64,000 bases of DNA from Pseudophaeobacter sp. (GCA_027019165.1 JALUXC010000017.1:496001-560000), one strand, 5' to 3'; shown: positions 47,094 through 57,125, counted from the stretch's first letter. Numbers and translations: made by a program. Notes: generated by a model from the letters alone, not told the origin.

Positions 47094-47996
47094 TCAGGTT
47101 GAGAAGACGCCCATGAGGGTATCGCGCAGCCAGCGCAAGCGCGCGCTGTCGTCAAAGCGCTGATGCCAGATCAGGTCAAACCGGGCGGCCGGGATACTGA
47201 GGGGGAGCTGGCAGTGGTCAAGCTGCTGAAAGGCTGAGGATTGCAGCATTCGCGGCAGCGTCGCGATCATATCGGTGCCTTTGATCACCTCTGCCAAAAG
47301 CCAAACGTTTGGCACTTTGACGGCGACTGTCCGGGACAGGCTGAGCTCATCGAGGGCAGTCTGCACGATGCTCTTGGCCGAGCTGCCAAAATCCAGGATC
47401 GCGTGGCGCGCGGTGCTGTAGTCAATGACATCCTTGATGGGGCCACGCATCTCAGGGTCATAGAAAACCCTGAATTCTTCGGTAAACAGATGCGCATGGC
47501 GCAGGGTCACAGGATAACTGGGCGGGCGGGGCGTAATGGCAAAATCCACTTCCGCCCGGCCTAGAACAGTTTCGGCATTCCCGCGTGTTCCGAGTTCGCG
47601 AAAGATCATCTGTTTGGACGGGACCGCGTCCCAGATTGTCCGGCAAATCCGATTTACCTGTGGGACCAATACGCTGCCGTTGGTTGCAATGATAAATGGA
47701 TCGGGATCATTTTGCGGCAGGTAGTCTCCGGTGTCCAAAAGGGCATCCATCTGCGCCAGAACACGCCTGACCTGGGGCGCAAGCCGTTCGGCGCGGGCAC
47801 TTGGAACAATTCCGCGACCGGCGGGGAGGAACAGTTTGTCTCCGATGATGCTGCGCAGCTTTTCTAGATTGTGACTGACCGTCGATTGGCTGGTGTCCAA
47901 CCGTTCGGCGGCCTTGCTGACCGACATTTCATCGTAGACCGTGATGAAAACGCGCAACAACCGGCCACTTAATTGCGATGCATCTACGTCACGCAT
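47094..47996 (-). CDS. LysR-family transcriptional regulator
   Basis: This 300-residue regulator has an N-terminal winged helix-turn-helix (about 5-65; VYDEMSVSKAAERLDTSQST) and a C-terminal periplasmic-binding-like co-inducer domain. The ligand is unknown. It is divergent from a 63-codon ORF across 91 bases that contain the palindrome AGTAACGGGCGTTACT, a possible operator. It ends 28 bases from the stop of the convergent ClC gene. Confidence 0.93.
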   Translation of the reverse strand: MRDVDASQLSGRLLRVFITVYDEMSVSKAAERLDTSQSTVSHNLEKLRSIIGDKLFLPAGRGIVPSARAERLAPQVRRVLAQMDALLDTGDYLPQNDPDPFIIATNGSVLVPQVNRICRTIWDAVPSKQMIFRELGTRGNAETVLGRAEVDFAITPRPPSYPVTLRHAHLFTEEFRVFYDPEMRGPIKDVIDYSTARHAILDFGSSAKSIVQTALDELSLSRTVAVKVPNVWLLAEVIKGTDMIATLPRMLQSSAFQQLDHCQLPLSIPAARFDLIWHQRFDDSARLRWLRDTLMGVFST

Positions 47997-48052
47997 GTAT
48001 TAATTATTTCTTTCGCTTGATCGGAGTAACTCTCTTGTGAACTATGGTTAAC

Positions 48053-48068
48053 AGTAACGGGCGTTACT
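48053..48068. promoter_or_regulatory. Palindrome in the LysR / 63-codon ORF divergent promoter
   Basis: AGTAAC-GGGC-GTTACT is a perfect inverted repeat with 6-base arms, 19 bases before the small ORF start. It is a candidate site for the adjacent LysR regulator, although it does not fit the T-N11-A rule exactly. Confidence 0.45.
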
Positions 48069-48087
48069 TGGGTGCGGAAGGGAAATT

Positions 48088-48279
48088 ATGCGTACTTATG
48101 AATTCGGCCCAAAAGAGGCCGAAACAAAAAACAAATTGAGCGAGCAGGACAAAGAACAGGCGGCACTACAGGCCTTGGTAAACTACGCTATTGAATGCGC
48201 CAAAGAGGCAAATCTTTTTGGCTCAGGCGAGGCGTTGGAGCAGGCCAAGCGAAACTTGACCCGCAGCGTTCTATTGTAA
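48088..48279 (+). CDS. Small hypothetical protein (63 aa)
   Basis: This 63-residue charged, probably helical protein (MRTYEFGPKEAETKNKLSEQ) has no membrane segment. A GAAGGGAA ribosome site 7 bases upstream and its place opposite the LysR gene make it likely to be real and LysR-controlled. I do not recognise the family. Confidence 0.6.
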   Translation: MRTYEFGPKEAETKNKLSEQDKEQAALQALVNYAIECAKEANLFGSGEALEQAKRNLTRSVLL

Positions 48280-48403
48280 GACTGCTTTGAAGTCGCAGTG
48301 AATGTCTTTTCGGGCGCTGCTCGGAAAGACGCATTCGGCTATTGTCTGCGCCATGATGCGACCCGCGCCCGGCCCTGTTTGGTCAGGGCGGGGGCGCTCA
48401 ATG

Positions 48404-48745
48404 TCAGAGCTGTTCGACCTTTACGGTGTCGGTTGCATAGAATGCCAGATAACCTTTGATCTCGGCGACGGCCTCAATCGGGTCTTCATAGCTCCACGCA
48501 GCATCCTCGGTGACGGAAGACTTGTTCACAATCGAAAAATAGCTTGCATCGCCCTTGTGCGGGCAATGGCTGGTCTTGCTGCTCGGGTCAAGAAACGCCA
48601 TCGCGATATCTTCGCGGGGAAAATAGATCACCGGTGCATGCCCGTCCTCGCTCAGCTCAAGTGCACGGTTTGTCTCGCCTAAAACGGCGCCGCCCGAGCG
48701 GACCACCCAGGTCCCTTCTGCTTTGCGAATTTGGATCTTGCTCAT
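48404..48745 (-). CDS. DUF427 domain protein
   Basis: This 113-residue soluble beta-rich protein matches DUF427: VIYFPREDIAMAFLDPSSKT, then SHCPHKGDASYFSI and YPDP-type AWSYEDPIEAVAEIKGYLAFY. The fold is known but its role is not. It lies alone, 65 bases from the X-Pro aminopeptidase, on the same strand. Confidence 0.9.
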   Translation of the reverse strand: MSKIQIRKAEGTWVVRSGGAVLGETNRALELSEDGHAPVIYFPREDIAMAFLDPSSKTSHCPHKGDASYFSIVNKSSVTEDAAWSYEDPIEAVAEIKGYLAFYATDTVKVEQL

Positions 48746-48809
48746 GTGTTCTGTCCCATCTCGTCAGTGTCCATATGTCGTCTTGCCCGGCCTATGTAAC
48801 AGGCAGGTA

Positions 48810-50603
48810 TCAGATCGCAGCCGTCGCGTCATCAAGCCAGGCCTGTGCGGCGGGGCTGACGTGAGGTCGGATTTTCTGGACGACCTCGGCATGATAGGCG
48901 TTCAGCCAGTCGCGTTCCTCCCTTGATAGCATATCTGCGTCAATCAGCCGCCGATCAATTGGGGCGTAGGTCAGTGTGCGCCAGTTCAGCATTTCACGCT
49001 CCGCATCGCCGCCGGGCAGGCTTGGGGCGTCTTGCACGACGATCAGGTTTTCGATGCGGATGCCAAAGGCGCCCTCGCGGTAATAGCCGGGTTCATTCGA
49101 AAGGATCATCCCAGCCTGCAAAGGGACCGCAGAGGCGCGGCTCAGGCGCTGCGGCCCCTCATGGACGCTCAGGTAGGCACCGACTCCGTGTCCCAGGCCG
49201 TGGTTAAAGTCCTGCCCGGCCAACCACAAAGGCATACGGCCAATCGCTTCGATGTCCCGGCCCGACAGCCCCTTGGGCCAACGCAGGCGTGAGATGGCGA
49301 TCATGCCTTGCAGCACGCGGGTAAAGGCGGCGCGCTCGTCCTCCCCTGGTGTGCCAATCGCGATGGTGCGAGTGATATCGGTGGTGCCGTCCAGATACTG
49401 GCCGCCGCTGTCCAGAACCAGAAGGTCGCCCGCGTTCAAGGGCGTATCGGTCTCGGTTGTCACACGGTAATGGATCACCGCGCCATTTGCTCCGGTGCCT
49501 GCAATGGTGTCGAAACTGATGTCGCGCAGGCGTTCGTCCCTCCGGCGCAGTTCCTCCAGCTTTTTGACCACATCGATTTCCGTGATCGTTCCGGGGGGCT
49601 GAGCGTCCAGCCAGGCCAGCAGTTCCACCACGGCTGCCCCATCGCGCAGATGGGCTGCAGCGCTGCCTTCGATCTCGGCCGGGTTTTTGCAGGCCTTGGG
49701 CAAGGCGCAGGGATCCCCGGCCGGGACAAGACGGTCGCCAAGGGCTTCGGCAACGATCTGCGGCAGTGTGTCCTGATCGACGGCGACGTGGCCATTCAGA
49801 GCGGCTACTTGTCCGAGGAATGCTTCGGAAGGGTTCACTGTGACTGCCGCGCCAAGGTGGCCTTCCAGCCCTGCCAACTTTTCCTCGGCCATGAACAGAT
49901 CTACGCGCGCATCGCTGTGCAAGATGGCAAAGCCATGGGCAACCGGATTGCGTGGAATGTCAGAGCCGCGGATGTTCAACAGCCACATGAGGCTGTCGGG
50001 CAGGGTGATCAGTGCGGCGGCCTGACCTGCGCCTTCCATGTCTTTTGCAAGGCGCGCGCATTTTTCGGCGGCGCTTTCTCCGGCGTAGTCTTCGGGGTGG
50101 GCGATGACCGGGTTCATGGGGGCAGGCGGCTGATCCTCCCAGATCCTGTCGACAAGGTTGTCGCATGGTTCCAGCTGGATGCCGGTGCCCTCAAGCTTGT
50201 TTCGCAAGGCTGAGATCTGGCCTGTCGCATGCAGCCATGGATCAAAGCCCACACGCCCGCCGTTGGGCATTTGCTCAATCAGCCAATCATGCAGTTTCAC
50301 CTCGGGCCATGGGACGGGTGTGTAGGCTTCTGTATCGACTTGCTGTTTGACCTGAGTGCGGTAGCGTCCGTCAATGAAGATGCCGGCGCAGTCTTGCAGA
50401 ACCGCGCAAAACCCTGCCGAACCGGTAAACCCGGTGAGCCATGAGAGGCGTTCATCCCGCGCAGCAACGTATTCCCCCTGGTGCGCATCCGCGCGGGGTA
50501 CGAGAAAGCCGTCTAGCGCGGCACTGTCCAGCTCATTGCGCAGGGCCGCCAGCCTTGGTGGACCTTGTTCGGGGCGGGCCGTCACGTCGAATGACTGGTA
50601 CAT
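48810..50603 (-). CDS. M24B X-Pro aminopeptidase (long type)
   Basis: This 597-residue metallopeptidase removes N-terminal residues before proline. It has two creatinase-like N-terminal domains (RADAHQGEYVAARDERLSWL, typical of aminopeptidase P1) and a pita-bread catalytic domain whose metal ligands appear in LLVLDSGGQYLDGTTDITRT and the HGLGHGVGAYLSVHEGP segment, with EPGYYREGAFGIRIEN. The length matches the XPNPEP1-like class rather than E. coli PepP. The start at 50603 (MYQSFDVTARP) has AAGGA upstream. Confidence 0.92.
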   Translation of the reverse strand: MYQSFDVTARPEQGPPRLAALRNELDSAALDGFLVPRADAHQGEYVAARDERLSWLTGFTGSAGFCAVLQDCAGIFIDGRYRTQVKQQVDTEAYTPVPWPEVKLHDWLIEQMPNGGRVGFDPWLHATGQISALRNKLEGTGIQLEPCDNLVDRIWEDQPPAPMNPVIAHPEDYAGESAAEKCARLAKDMEGAGQAAALITLPDSLMWLLNIRGSDIPRNPVAHGFAILHSDARVDLFMAEEKLAGLEGHLGAAVTVNPSEAFLGQVAALNGHVAVDQDTLPQIVAEALGDRLVPAGDPCALPKACKNPAEIEGSAAAHLRDGAAVVELLAWLDAQPPGTITEIDVVKKLEELRRRDERLRDISFDTIAGTGANGAVIHYRVTTETDTPLNAGDLLVLDSGGQYLDGTTDITRTIAIGTPGEDERAAFTRVLQGMIAISRLRWPKGLSGRDIEAIGRMPLWLAGQDFNHGLGHGVGAYLSVHEGPQRLSRASAVPLQAGMILSNEPGYYREGAFGIRIENLIVVQDAPSLPGGDAEREMLNWRTLTYAPIDRRLIDADMLSREERDWLNAYHAEVVQKIRPHVSPAAQAWLDDATAAI

Positions 50604-50952
50604 GGCTATGGTTCCTTCTGTTGACGACGTTTGGCCCTTGGCAAGAAAGACCGTTAAAGGTGTTGTTTCAAATCCGATCCCAGCAGGCAAGTCGGGCCAT
50701 TTGCTCCGCCGCCACAAGATGATTGAAAACGGGGCACTCCCGCCCGGGCTTTCGGGATCATAGATCCCGCTCGCCCCGTTGGGCCGGGCGCCGCGCTTGC
50801 AGCGCGGCGCAGCAGGACGCAACCGCAGAGATATGCGGCTGCCGCGCCGCAAGGCGCGGCCATGCCCAAGGCTTTTGGAGGCATCTTTGATGCAGCCACA
50901 AAGGCGCGGGAGCGCTTCGCCTTACGTCATTGCAAGGGCGCGGGCGGATAGA
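50604..50952. other. Intergenic hairpin cluster between cobT and the X-Pro aminopeptidase
   Basis: This 349-base gap holds three hairpins: GCGCCGCGC/GCGCGGCGC (50788-50810), CCGCA/TGCGG (50823-50838) and GCCGCGCC-GCAA-GGCGCGGC (50841-50860). No gene or RNA family is recognised; the cluster may end the cobT transcript. Confidence 0.6.
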
Positions 50953-52830
50953 TCAGCTCGCGCGTTTGATCCCCATGACGCGGGCGCGGGCGCGCGGGTC
51001 GCTGTCAAAAAGGGCCGCCAGCTGCTCGGTCATCGCGCCGGCCAATTGCTCCACATCGGTGATGGTCACAGCCCGGTCATAATAGCGGGTAACATCGTGG
51101 CCGATGCCGATGGCAAGAAGCTCGACCTGCTTGCGCTTTTCCACCATGGCGATCACATCGCGCAGGTGTTTTTCCAGATAGTTCGCCGGGTTCACCGACA
51201 GGGTCGAGTCATCCACTGGCGCACCATCCGAGATCACCATCAGGATCTTGCGCGCCTCAGGGCGGCCAACCATGCGGCGATGGGCCCATTCCAGTGCCTC
51301 GCCGTCGATGTTCTCTTTCAACAGACCCTCTTTCATCATCAGGCCGAGGTTGGGGCGGACCCGGCGCCAGGGCGCATCGGCGCCTTTGTAGATGATGTGG
51401 CGCAGATCGTTGAGGCGGCCGGGCTGCTGCGGTCGGCCATCGTTGAGCCAGGCCTCGCGGGCCTGACCGCCTTTCCAGGCGCGGGTGGTGAAGCCGAGGA
51501 TCTCGACCTTTACGTTGCAGCGCTCCAGCGTGCGCGCCAGAACATCGGCGCAGATCGCCGCGATGGAGATCGGACGGCCCCGCATCGAGCCGGAATTATC
51601 CAAGAGCAGCGTTACCACAGTGTCGCGAAATTCGGTGTCTTTTTCGCGCTTGAACGACAGGGGCGTCGTCGGGTTGGCGACAACCCGCGCAAGGCGGCCC
51701 GCGTCCAGGATGCCTTCCTCAAGATCAAACTCCCAGGAGCGGTTCTGCTGTGCCTGCAATCGGCGCTGCAGCTTGTTTGCCAGGCGCGACACCGCGCCCT
51801 TTAGCGGCTCCAGCTGCTGGTCCAGATAGGCGCGCAGACGCTCCAGCTCGGCAGGTTCGGCCAGATCCTCGGCGGCGATTTCCTCGTCGTGGGTATCCAG
51901 GAACACCTTGTAGTCTGGATCAGCCTCGGAAACGGGCGGGGGCGGGGGCGGATCAAGCGGCGCCTCGCCATCGGGCATCTCGGTCTCTTCGCTCAGCTCG
52001 TCCTCGGCCATCTCATCCATCGAGACCTGGGCCTGGCTTTCGTCCTGCTGCTGTTCCTGGGCCTGTTCGGCATCCGCATCGGCCTGCTCGTCCTCCGAGT
52101 CATCCTCGCCGGTGCTGTCCGGGTCCTGCTGCTCTTCGGCGTCCTCTTCGGCCTGATCTTCCTGATCGTCATCGAGCTGATCGGGATCTTCCCCCAGCTG
52201 ATCGCCATAGCCGAGATCACTAATGATCTGTCGCGCAAAGCGGGCAAATTCCGCCTGATCTGCGATTTTCTCGTCGAGGTTTTCGAGGGTATCTCCCGCT
52301 TCGGCCTCGATGAAACCGCGCCACAGCTCGGCCACATTGGCCGCGCCTTCGGGTAGGGGACGGCCGGTGGCCATCTGGCGCACCAGATAGCCTGCTGCAG
52401 CGGCCAGAGGCGCCTCGGAGGAGGATTTCATCTGGTCATAGCCGCGCCGGATCGCCTCGTTGCGGATCTTGACGTCGATGTTTGACGCGGTGCCTGGCAT
52501 GTGGCGCGCGCCCATCGCCTCGCAGCGGGCGGTTTCCATCGCCTCGTAGATGTCGCGGGCCATCTCGCCTTGCGGGGCGTATTTTGCATGCACCCCATCG
52601 TCGTGGAACTTGTGTCGCAGCGCCAGCGCATCCGCTGTGCCCCGCGCCAGCAAAACCTCTTCCCGCGTCATCCGGCGGGAGACCTGCGGCAGGCGCATGG
52701 AATCGCCAGATAGCCCCGCGGGATCAACCGTGTAGCTGACCGACAATTCCGCATCATCGGCCATCACCTTGGTGGCCTCGGCCAGGGCCTTCTTGAATGG
52801 ATCGGCTGGGTTGTCGTTTTTCTTGGTCAT
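50953..52830 (-). CDS. cobT: Cobaltochelatase subunit CobT
   Basis: This 625-residue protein forms, with CobS and CobN, the ATP-dependent chelatase that inserts cobalt in the aerobic cobalamin pathway. It has an N-terminal CobT domain, a highly acidic Asp/Glu/Gln region in the middle, a proline run, and a C-terminal von Willebrand A domain with the MIDAS motif [13 protein letters not shown]. It lies downstream of cobS on the same strand, with a palindromic repeat between them. Confidence 0.96.
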   Translation of the reverse strand: MTKKNDNPADPFKKALAEATKVMADDAELSVSYTVDPAGLSGDSMRLPQVSRRMTREEVLLARGTADALALRHKFHDDGVHAKYAPQGEMARDIYEAMETARCEAMGARHMPGTASNIDVKIRNEAIRRGYDQMKSSSEAPLAAAAGYLVRQMATGRPLPEGAANVAELWRGFIEAEAGDTLENLDEKIADQAEFARFARQIISDLGYGDQLGEDPDQLDDDQEDQAEEDAEEQQDPDSTGEDDSEDEQADADAEQAQEQQQDESQAQVSMDEMAEDELSEETEMPDGEAPLDPPPPPPVSEADPDYKVFLDTHDEEIAAEDLAEPAELERLRAYLDQQLEPLKGAVSRLANKLQRRLQAQQNRSWEFDLEEGILDAGRLARVVANPTTPLSFKREKDTEFRDTVVTLLLDNSGSMRGRPISIAAICADVLARTLERCNVKVEILGFTTRAWKGGQAREAWLNDGRPQQPGRLNDLRHIIYKGADAPWRRVRPNLGLMMKEGLLKENIDGEALEWAHRRMVGRPEARKILMVISDGAPVDDSTLSVNPANYLEKHLRDVIAMVEKRKQVELLAIGIGHDVTRYYDRAVTITDVEQLAGAMTEQLAALFDSDPRARARVMGIKRAS

Positions 52831-52901
52831 GGCGCAAGCGGTCCTTGATCCGATCATTTCGCCAGGCGCCACCGATGTCCAGACTTCAATTCTGGTTCAA
52901 A

Positions 52902-52964
52902 GGGCGGTGCCTGACCGCGGGCGGAAACGAAGTGCCCGCCCATGGGGGCGGTCGGGCACTGCCC
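52902..52964. repeat. Long imperfect palindrome, copy A
   Basis: Arms 52902-52918 and 52948-52964 pair over 17 bases with 2 mismatches around an inner GGGCGG/CCGCCC hairpin. A second hairpin (CCGG...CCGG) and TTTTT follow on the plus strand. A related element lies at 58503-58565. Confidence 0.7.
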
Positions 52965-52992
52965 GGCCTTGCGACCGGGCGGTCTTTTTGCG

Positions 52993-53979
52993 TTAGCCGA
53001 GGCTCACGTTTGCGGCGCTTTCGGGCAGTTCCTCGTCAAAGCAGCGCTGGTAGAACTCGGCAACGGTCTGGCGCTCCAGCTCGTCGCATTTGTTCAGGAA
53101 CGACAGGCGGAAGGCATAGCCCACATCGCGGAAGATCTCGGCGTTCTGGGCCCAGTTGATCACGGTCCGCGGGCTCATCACGGTGGACAGATCCCCGTTC
53201 ATGAAGGCGGTGCGGGTCAGATCGGCGACGGTCACCATCTGGCTGACGTGCTTGCGGCCTTTTTCGGTGTTGTAATGCGGCGCCTTGGACAGAACGATGG
53301 CGGTTTCCGCATCGTGGCTGAGGTAGTTCAGCGTCGCGACCAGCGACCAGCGGTCCATCTGCGCCTGGTTGATCTGCTGGGTGCCGTGGTAAAGTCCGGT
53401 GGTGTCGCCCAGACCCACGGTGTTTGCGGTTGCAAACAGGCGGAAGAAGGGGTTCGGGGTGATGATCTCGTTCTGGTCCAGCAGCGTCAGCTTGCCGTCA
53501 TGTTCCAGCACGCGCTGGATCACGAACATCACATCGGCGCGGCCCGCATCGTATTCGTCAAAGACGATCGCAACCGGGTTGCGCAGGGCCCAAGGCAGGA
53601 TGCCTTCGTGGAATTCGGTCACCTGCTTGCCGTCGCGCAGCTTGATGGCGTCCTTGCCAATGAGGTCGATCCGGGAGATGTGGCTGTCGAGGTTCACCCG
53701 CACCGAGGGCCAGTTCAGGCGCGCGGCGACCTGTTCGATATGGGTGGATTTACCCGTGCCGTGGTAGCCTTGGATCATCACACGGCGGTTGTGGCTGAAA
53801 CCTGCCAGGATGGCCAGAGTGGTGTCGGGGTCGAACTTGTAGGTCGGGTCAAGCGCGGGCACACGGTCAGAGCCTTCGGCAAAGCCCTTGACGGTCATGT
53901 CGGTGTCAATCCCAAACACATCGCGGACCGAAACGGTCTCGGTCGGTTTCGCATTCATGTCCAGCATGCCGTTGCTCAT
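52993..53979 (-). CDS. cobS: Cobaltochelatase subunit CobS
   Basis: This 328-residue MoxR-type AAA+ ATPase drives CobN. Walker [12 protein letters not shown] is at residues 70-80, Walker B is [10 protein letters not shown], and the arginine-finger region is near [19 protein letters not shown]. It precedes cobT on the minus strand, with the palindromic repeat copy A in the 162-base interval. Confidence 0.96.
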   Translation of the reverse strand: MSNGMLDMNAKPTETVSVRDVFGIDTDMTVKGFAEGSDRVPALDPTYKFDPDTTLAILAGFSHNRRVMIQGYHGTGKSTHIEQVAARLNWPSVRVNLDSHISRIDLIGKDAIKLRDGKQVTEFHEGILPWALRNPVAIVFDEYDAGRADVMFVIQRVLEHDGKLTLLDQNEIITPNPFFRLFATANTVGLGDTTGLYHGTQQINQAQMDRWSLVATLNYLSHDAETAIVLSKAPHYNTEKGRKHVSQMVTVADLTRTAFMNGDLSTVMSPRTVINWAQNAEIFRDVGYAFRLSFLNKCDELERQTVAEFYQRCFDEELPESAANVSLG

Positions 53980-54170
53980 CGCAGTCGATCCTTATCTCTG
54001 TGCCCCGGTTCAATCTCGGGGCGTAATTCGGGGGATTGGTGCCCGATCTGGCAGGCAAGGGCAAGCGAAAGGTGGATGTGAAACCATATGACGCGGTGTT
54101 TGGCCCGAAAGTGATCTGAAACTGGTCTGATCTGCCCGGTCCCAGGGGACTGCTGCTGCCATCCAGCAAT

Positions 54171-54200
54171 GAAAAGGGCGCCCCAAAGTCTGGAGCGCCC
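54171..54200 (-). terminator. Intrinsic terminator after the J-domain gene
   Basis: On the minus strand GGGCGCTCC and GGGGCGCCC form a 9-bp stem (one G-U) followed by TTTTC, 33 bases after the stop codon. Confidence 0.7.
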
Positions 54201-54233
54201 GGCAGAGCGATCTGATGCAGAGCCTCAGATGTA

Positions 54234-54857
54234 TCACTTGAAGCTGCGGCTGTCCTTGATCTGATCCCAGGCCCAGACCACTTCTTGCAGCTGTTCTTCC
54301 TGGCTGCGGTCACCGCCGTTCATGTCTGGGTGCAGCACCTTGATCAGTTTTTTGTAGGCTTTGCGAATCTCGGCCTTTGACCAATCGTCCTTGGCTTCCA
54401 GAATCTCGATGGCGCGCCGTTCGGTGGCGGGCAGGCGGCGACCGGCCTTGGCGTTCTTGCCGGGATTGCGCGTGGCATTGGCGCCCAGCACCTGATGGGG
54501 ATCCTCGATGCCCAGACGTGCCCAGGCGCGGGCTTCGGGGTCACCCATAGGGCGGGTCTGACGTTCCCAGACCTTGTCCTTAGAGGCCTGTGCGTTCAAC
54601 TCGGCTTCTGTGGTGCCCTGGAAGAAGTTCCATTTTTGGTTGTATTCCCGCACGTGCTCCTGACAGAACCATACGTATTCATCCAACACGTCAGGCGCTT
54701 TGGGCGCGCGGAACTTTCCAGGCTCTTCACAGCCTTCCTTGGCGCAGGTGCGCACGGATGTTTCCTGGGCTCCGGAGACTGCCCGGCGTCCGCGCGGGTT
54801 CTTCTTCTTCGCGGAGCGGACGGACATATCGAAACCAAAGGGATCTGATTTGCTCAT
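54234..54857 (-). CDS. J-domain protein
   Basis: This 207-residue protein carries a C-terminal J domain (about 145-205) with the HPD motif at residues 176-178 in KVLHPDMNGGDRS, which stimulates DnaK. The N-terminal part has a CAKEGCEEPGKFRAP cysteine segment and aromatic-rich YVWFCQEHVREYNQKWNFFQG, with two CxxxxC-type Cys pairs that may bind metal. It lies beside cobS on the same strand. A role in chaperoning the cobaltochelatase subunits is possible but not shown. Confidence 0.92.
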   Translation of the reverse strand: MSKSDPFGFDMSVRSAKKKNPRGRRAVSGAQETSVRTCAKEGCEEPGKFRAPKAPDVLDEYVWFCQEHVREYNQKWNFFQGTTEAELNAQASKDKVWERQTRPMGDPEARAWARLGIEDPHQVLGANATRNPGKNAKAGRRLPATERRAIEILEAKDDWSKAEIRKAYKKLIKVLHPDMNGGDRSQEEQLQEVVWAWDQIKDSRSFK

Positions 54858-54963
54858 GGGCGCACCTTCTAATTCGGTTCTGCTCGACTCGGAGCAAGCA
54901 GTTTAGTCTAAGGGGCGGAAGATAGAAGGGGGGAGGGGAAATTTTTATGAGAGTGAGCGGAAA

Positions 54964-55218
54964 ATGAGCATCAAGACAGAAATGGAAACCCGGCTGCAAC
55001 AGGCGTTCAATCCCAGCCAGTTGAAGGTGGTGGACGACAGTGACAGCCATATCGGGCATGCAGGGCACGATGGGCGTGGCGAGAGCCACTTTAATGTGAT
55101 GATCCGGGCCGAGGCCTTTGCGGGCATGAACCGTGTGGCCCAGCATCGCGCCGTGCACAAAGCGCTTGGCGATATCGTGCCGCGTATCCACGCGCTTGCC
55201 CTGGATATCGGCAGCTGA
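54964..55218 (+). CDS. BolA/IbaG family protein
   Basis: This 84-residue protein has the BolA fold: LKVVDDSDSHIGHAGHDGRG followed by SHFNVMIRAEAFAGMNRVAQHR. The two His residues in SHIGHAGHDG are the usual ligands when BolA pairs with a monothiol glutaredoxin. It probably acts in Fe-S cluster trafficking and envelope stress. Confidence 0.93.
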   Translation: MSIKTEMETRLQQAFNPSQLKVVDDSDSHIGHAGHDGRGESHFNVMIRAEAFAGMNRVAQHRAVHKALGDIVPRIHALALDIGS

Positions 55219-55264
55219 GGCGAGCCGCCCGCACAATTTTGCTCTTGCGGGCAGCAGCGTGTGG

Positions 55265-55756
55265 CTACTGGTCGTCGCGCGGATCTGAGACGCGCATGTA
55301 TCCGCGAACAGGGCTTGCGCTGCTGTCAGTCAACTTTGGCTCGTCGGACATGGGTGCCGTGTCAGGTTCCTGCGCGGAACGCCTGTTTTCGCGGCTCATA
55401 TCTCCGGAAGGGCTTGAGACCTCGACATGCTCAGCCGACTGAGCACTCAACGGTGGATCGGTTGGCCCAAGGTCCTGGACCTGCGGTGTTTGCGGCGCAG
55501 ATGCGGTGACTTCAGCGTTCGAGGCAAGCGGGCGCCGAAAGATCAGAAGGTTGCGCCAGTTGGTGGTCGAGCCAGTCAGCCCAGAACGTTCCTCTGAGGG
55601 CAGCAGCTCTGCGCGCTGGTATTCCCAGCCTTCTGCTGCCATCTCGTTCAGCGTATTTTCGATCGAATAGGCAAAGCGGTCCTCTGGCGTCTTGATGCCC
55701 TTGGCCTTGGTGCCCTTGTGCGGGGCGGGGACAACTTTGTACTCGAACTCTTGCAT
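55265..55756 (-). CDS. DUF4177 domain protein
   Basis: This 163-residue protein begins with DUF4177 (MQEFEYKVVPAPHKG, then LNEMAAEGWEYQRAELLP), a small beta-rich domain of unknown function, followed by a disordered Pro/Ser-rich tail (after residue 85). A CAGGAG ribosome site supports the start. Confidence 0.88.
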   Translation of the reverse strand: MQEFEYKVVPAPHKGTKAKGIKTPEDRFAYSIENTLNEMAAEGWEYQRAELLPSEERSGLTGSTTNWRNLLIFRRPLASNAEVTASAPQTPQVQDLGPTDPPLSAQSAEHVEVSSPSGDMSRENRRSAQEPDTAPMSDEPKLTDSSASPVRGYMRVSDPRDDQ

Positions 55757-55886
55757 CGTGATCTCCTGAGCGATCGCCTGACTGGCCCCCGTGGTTTAGC
55801 GAAAGGGCAGGCCGGGTCAAGATGCGCCGCCGGGCCGGGGGCGGCCCGTGACATTCTCTCTACAGCCTATCTGAAGCGGTGGGCGC

Positions 55887-57125
55887 CTATTTCTTGGCCG
55901 CCAGCTGCGCCAGGGTCAGGCATACATTGGTGGCCGCCGCCATATCCTGAACTGAGACCCATTCGAGCGGCCCGTGCACGCATTGCATGCCGCAAAAGAT
56001 GTTCGGCGTCGGCACGCCCAGTTCGGTAAGACGCGATCCATCGGTGCCGCCGCGGATCGGGACAGAGATTGGCTCGATCCCGTTGGCCTTGCAGGCCTCA
56101 AGCGCCAGATCCACCGGGGTCATGTCCTCTTCCAGCCAATAGCGCATGTTGCGATACTGCGGATAGATCTCGCAGGTGATTTCTGCGCGCGGCTCGCTCG
56201 CCTGCACGGCCTCACAGACCTTGCGCAAAAGGTCGCCCTTGGCCGCCAGCCCGTCACGCTCAAAATCGCGCAGGATCAGCTTGATCTCCATCTCCGAAGA
56301 ACCGCCGTTCATGTCGGTGACATGCAGGAAGCCTTCGCGCTCATCCGTGGTTTCTGGCGTCATCGTGGCCTGGGGCAGGGTCTGTACGATCTTCGCGGCC
56401 AGATGCGCGGCATTGACCAGTTTCTCCTTGGCCCAGCCCGGATGGATCGACACGCCCTTGATCGTCACCACCGCACGGTCGGCAGAGAAGCTTTCATAGA
56501 TGATCTCGCCCAGATCGCTGCCATCCAGCGTATAGGCGAAATCGACGCCCAGATCCTTGGGCAGGCGCGGGTCGACGCCACGACCGATTTCCTCGTCCGG
56601 GGTAAAGGCGATGCGGATGGGCCCGTGGGGGATATCCGGGTTTTCGATCAGATGCTGCGCCAGCGTCATCACGATAGAGACCCCCGCCTTGTCATCAGCG
56701 CCCAGAAGGGTGGTGCCCGAGGCGGTTACCAGATCATGCCCCTCCTTGCCCGCCAGATAGGGGTGATCCTTGGGCGAGAGCACCAGATCGGGATTGTCGG
56801 GAAAGGTGATGTCGCCGCCATTGTAGCCCGTGATCAGGCGCGGCTTCACGCCCGAGGCATTGAACTGCGGCGCGGTGTCCACATGGGCCAGGAAGCCGAC
56901 CGTTGGCCCCTCGGCGGTGCCCGGAACGGTGGCGAGCACGGTGCCATACTCCGTCAGCTCCACATCGCTCGCGCCGATCTCTTTCAGCTCCTCCACCAGA
57001 AGGTTCAGCATATCGAACTGGATCGCGGTGCTGGGGGAGGAGGGCGAGGTCTCATCGCTTTGGCTGTCGATGGCGGCGTAGCGGATGAGGCGGTCCTGAA
57101 GGGCCTGATCGAATTGGGTTTTCAT
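55887..57125 (-). CDS. pepT: Peptidase T (tripeptide aminopeptidase)
   Basis: This 412-residue M20B zinc peptidase cleaves tripeptides from the N-terminus. It shows the metal-site motif GFLAHVDTAPQFNASG (His/Asp), LGADDKAGVSIVM, the catalytic Glu in FTPDEEIGRGVD, and the His ligand region GGTDGSRLTELGVPTPNIF. The length matches E. coli PepT (408). GGAG precedes the ATG. Confidence 0.95.
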   Translation of the reverse strand: MKTQFDQALQDRLIRYAAIDSQSDETSPSSPSTAIQFDMLNLLVEELKEIGASDVELTEYGTVLATVPGTAEGPTVGFLAHVDTAPQFNASGVKPRLITGYNGGDITFPDNPDLVLSPKDHPYLAGKEGHDLVTASGTTLLGADDKAGVSIVMTLAQHLIENPDIPHGPIRIAFTPDEEIGRGVDPRLPKDLGVDFAYTLDGSDLGEIIYESFSADRAVVTIKGVSIHPGWAKEKLVNAAHLAAKIVQTLPQATMTPETTDEREGFLHVTDMNGGSSEMEIKLILRDFERDGLAAKGDLLRKVCEAVQASEPRAEITCEIYPQYRNMRYWLEEDMTPVDLALEACKANGIEPISVPIRGGTDGSRLTELGVPTPNIFCGMQCVHGPLEWVSVQDMAAATNVCLTLAQLAAKK

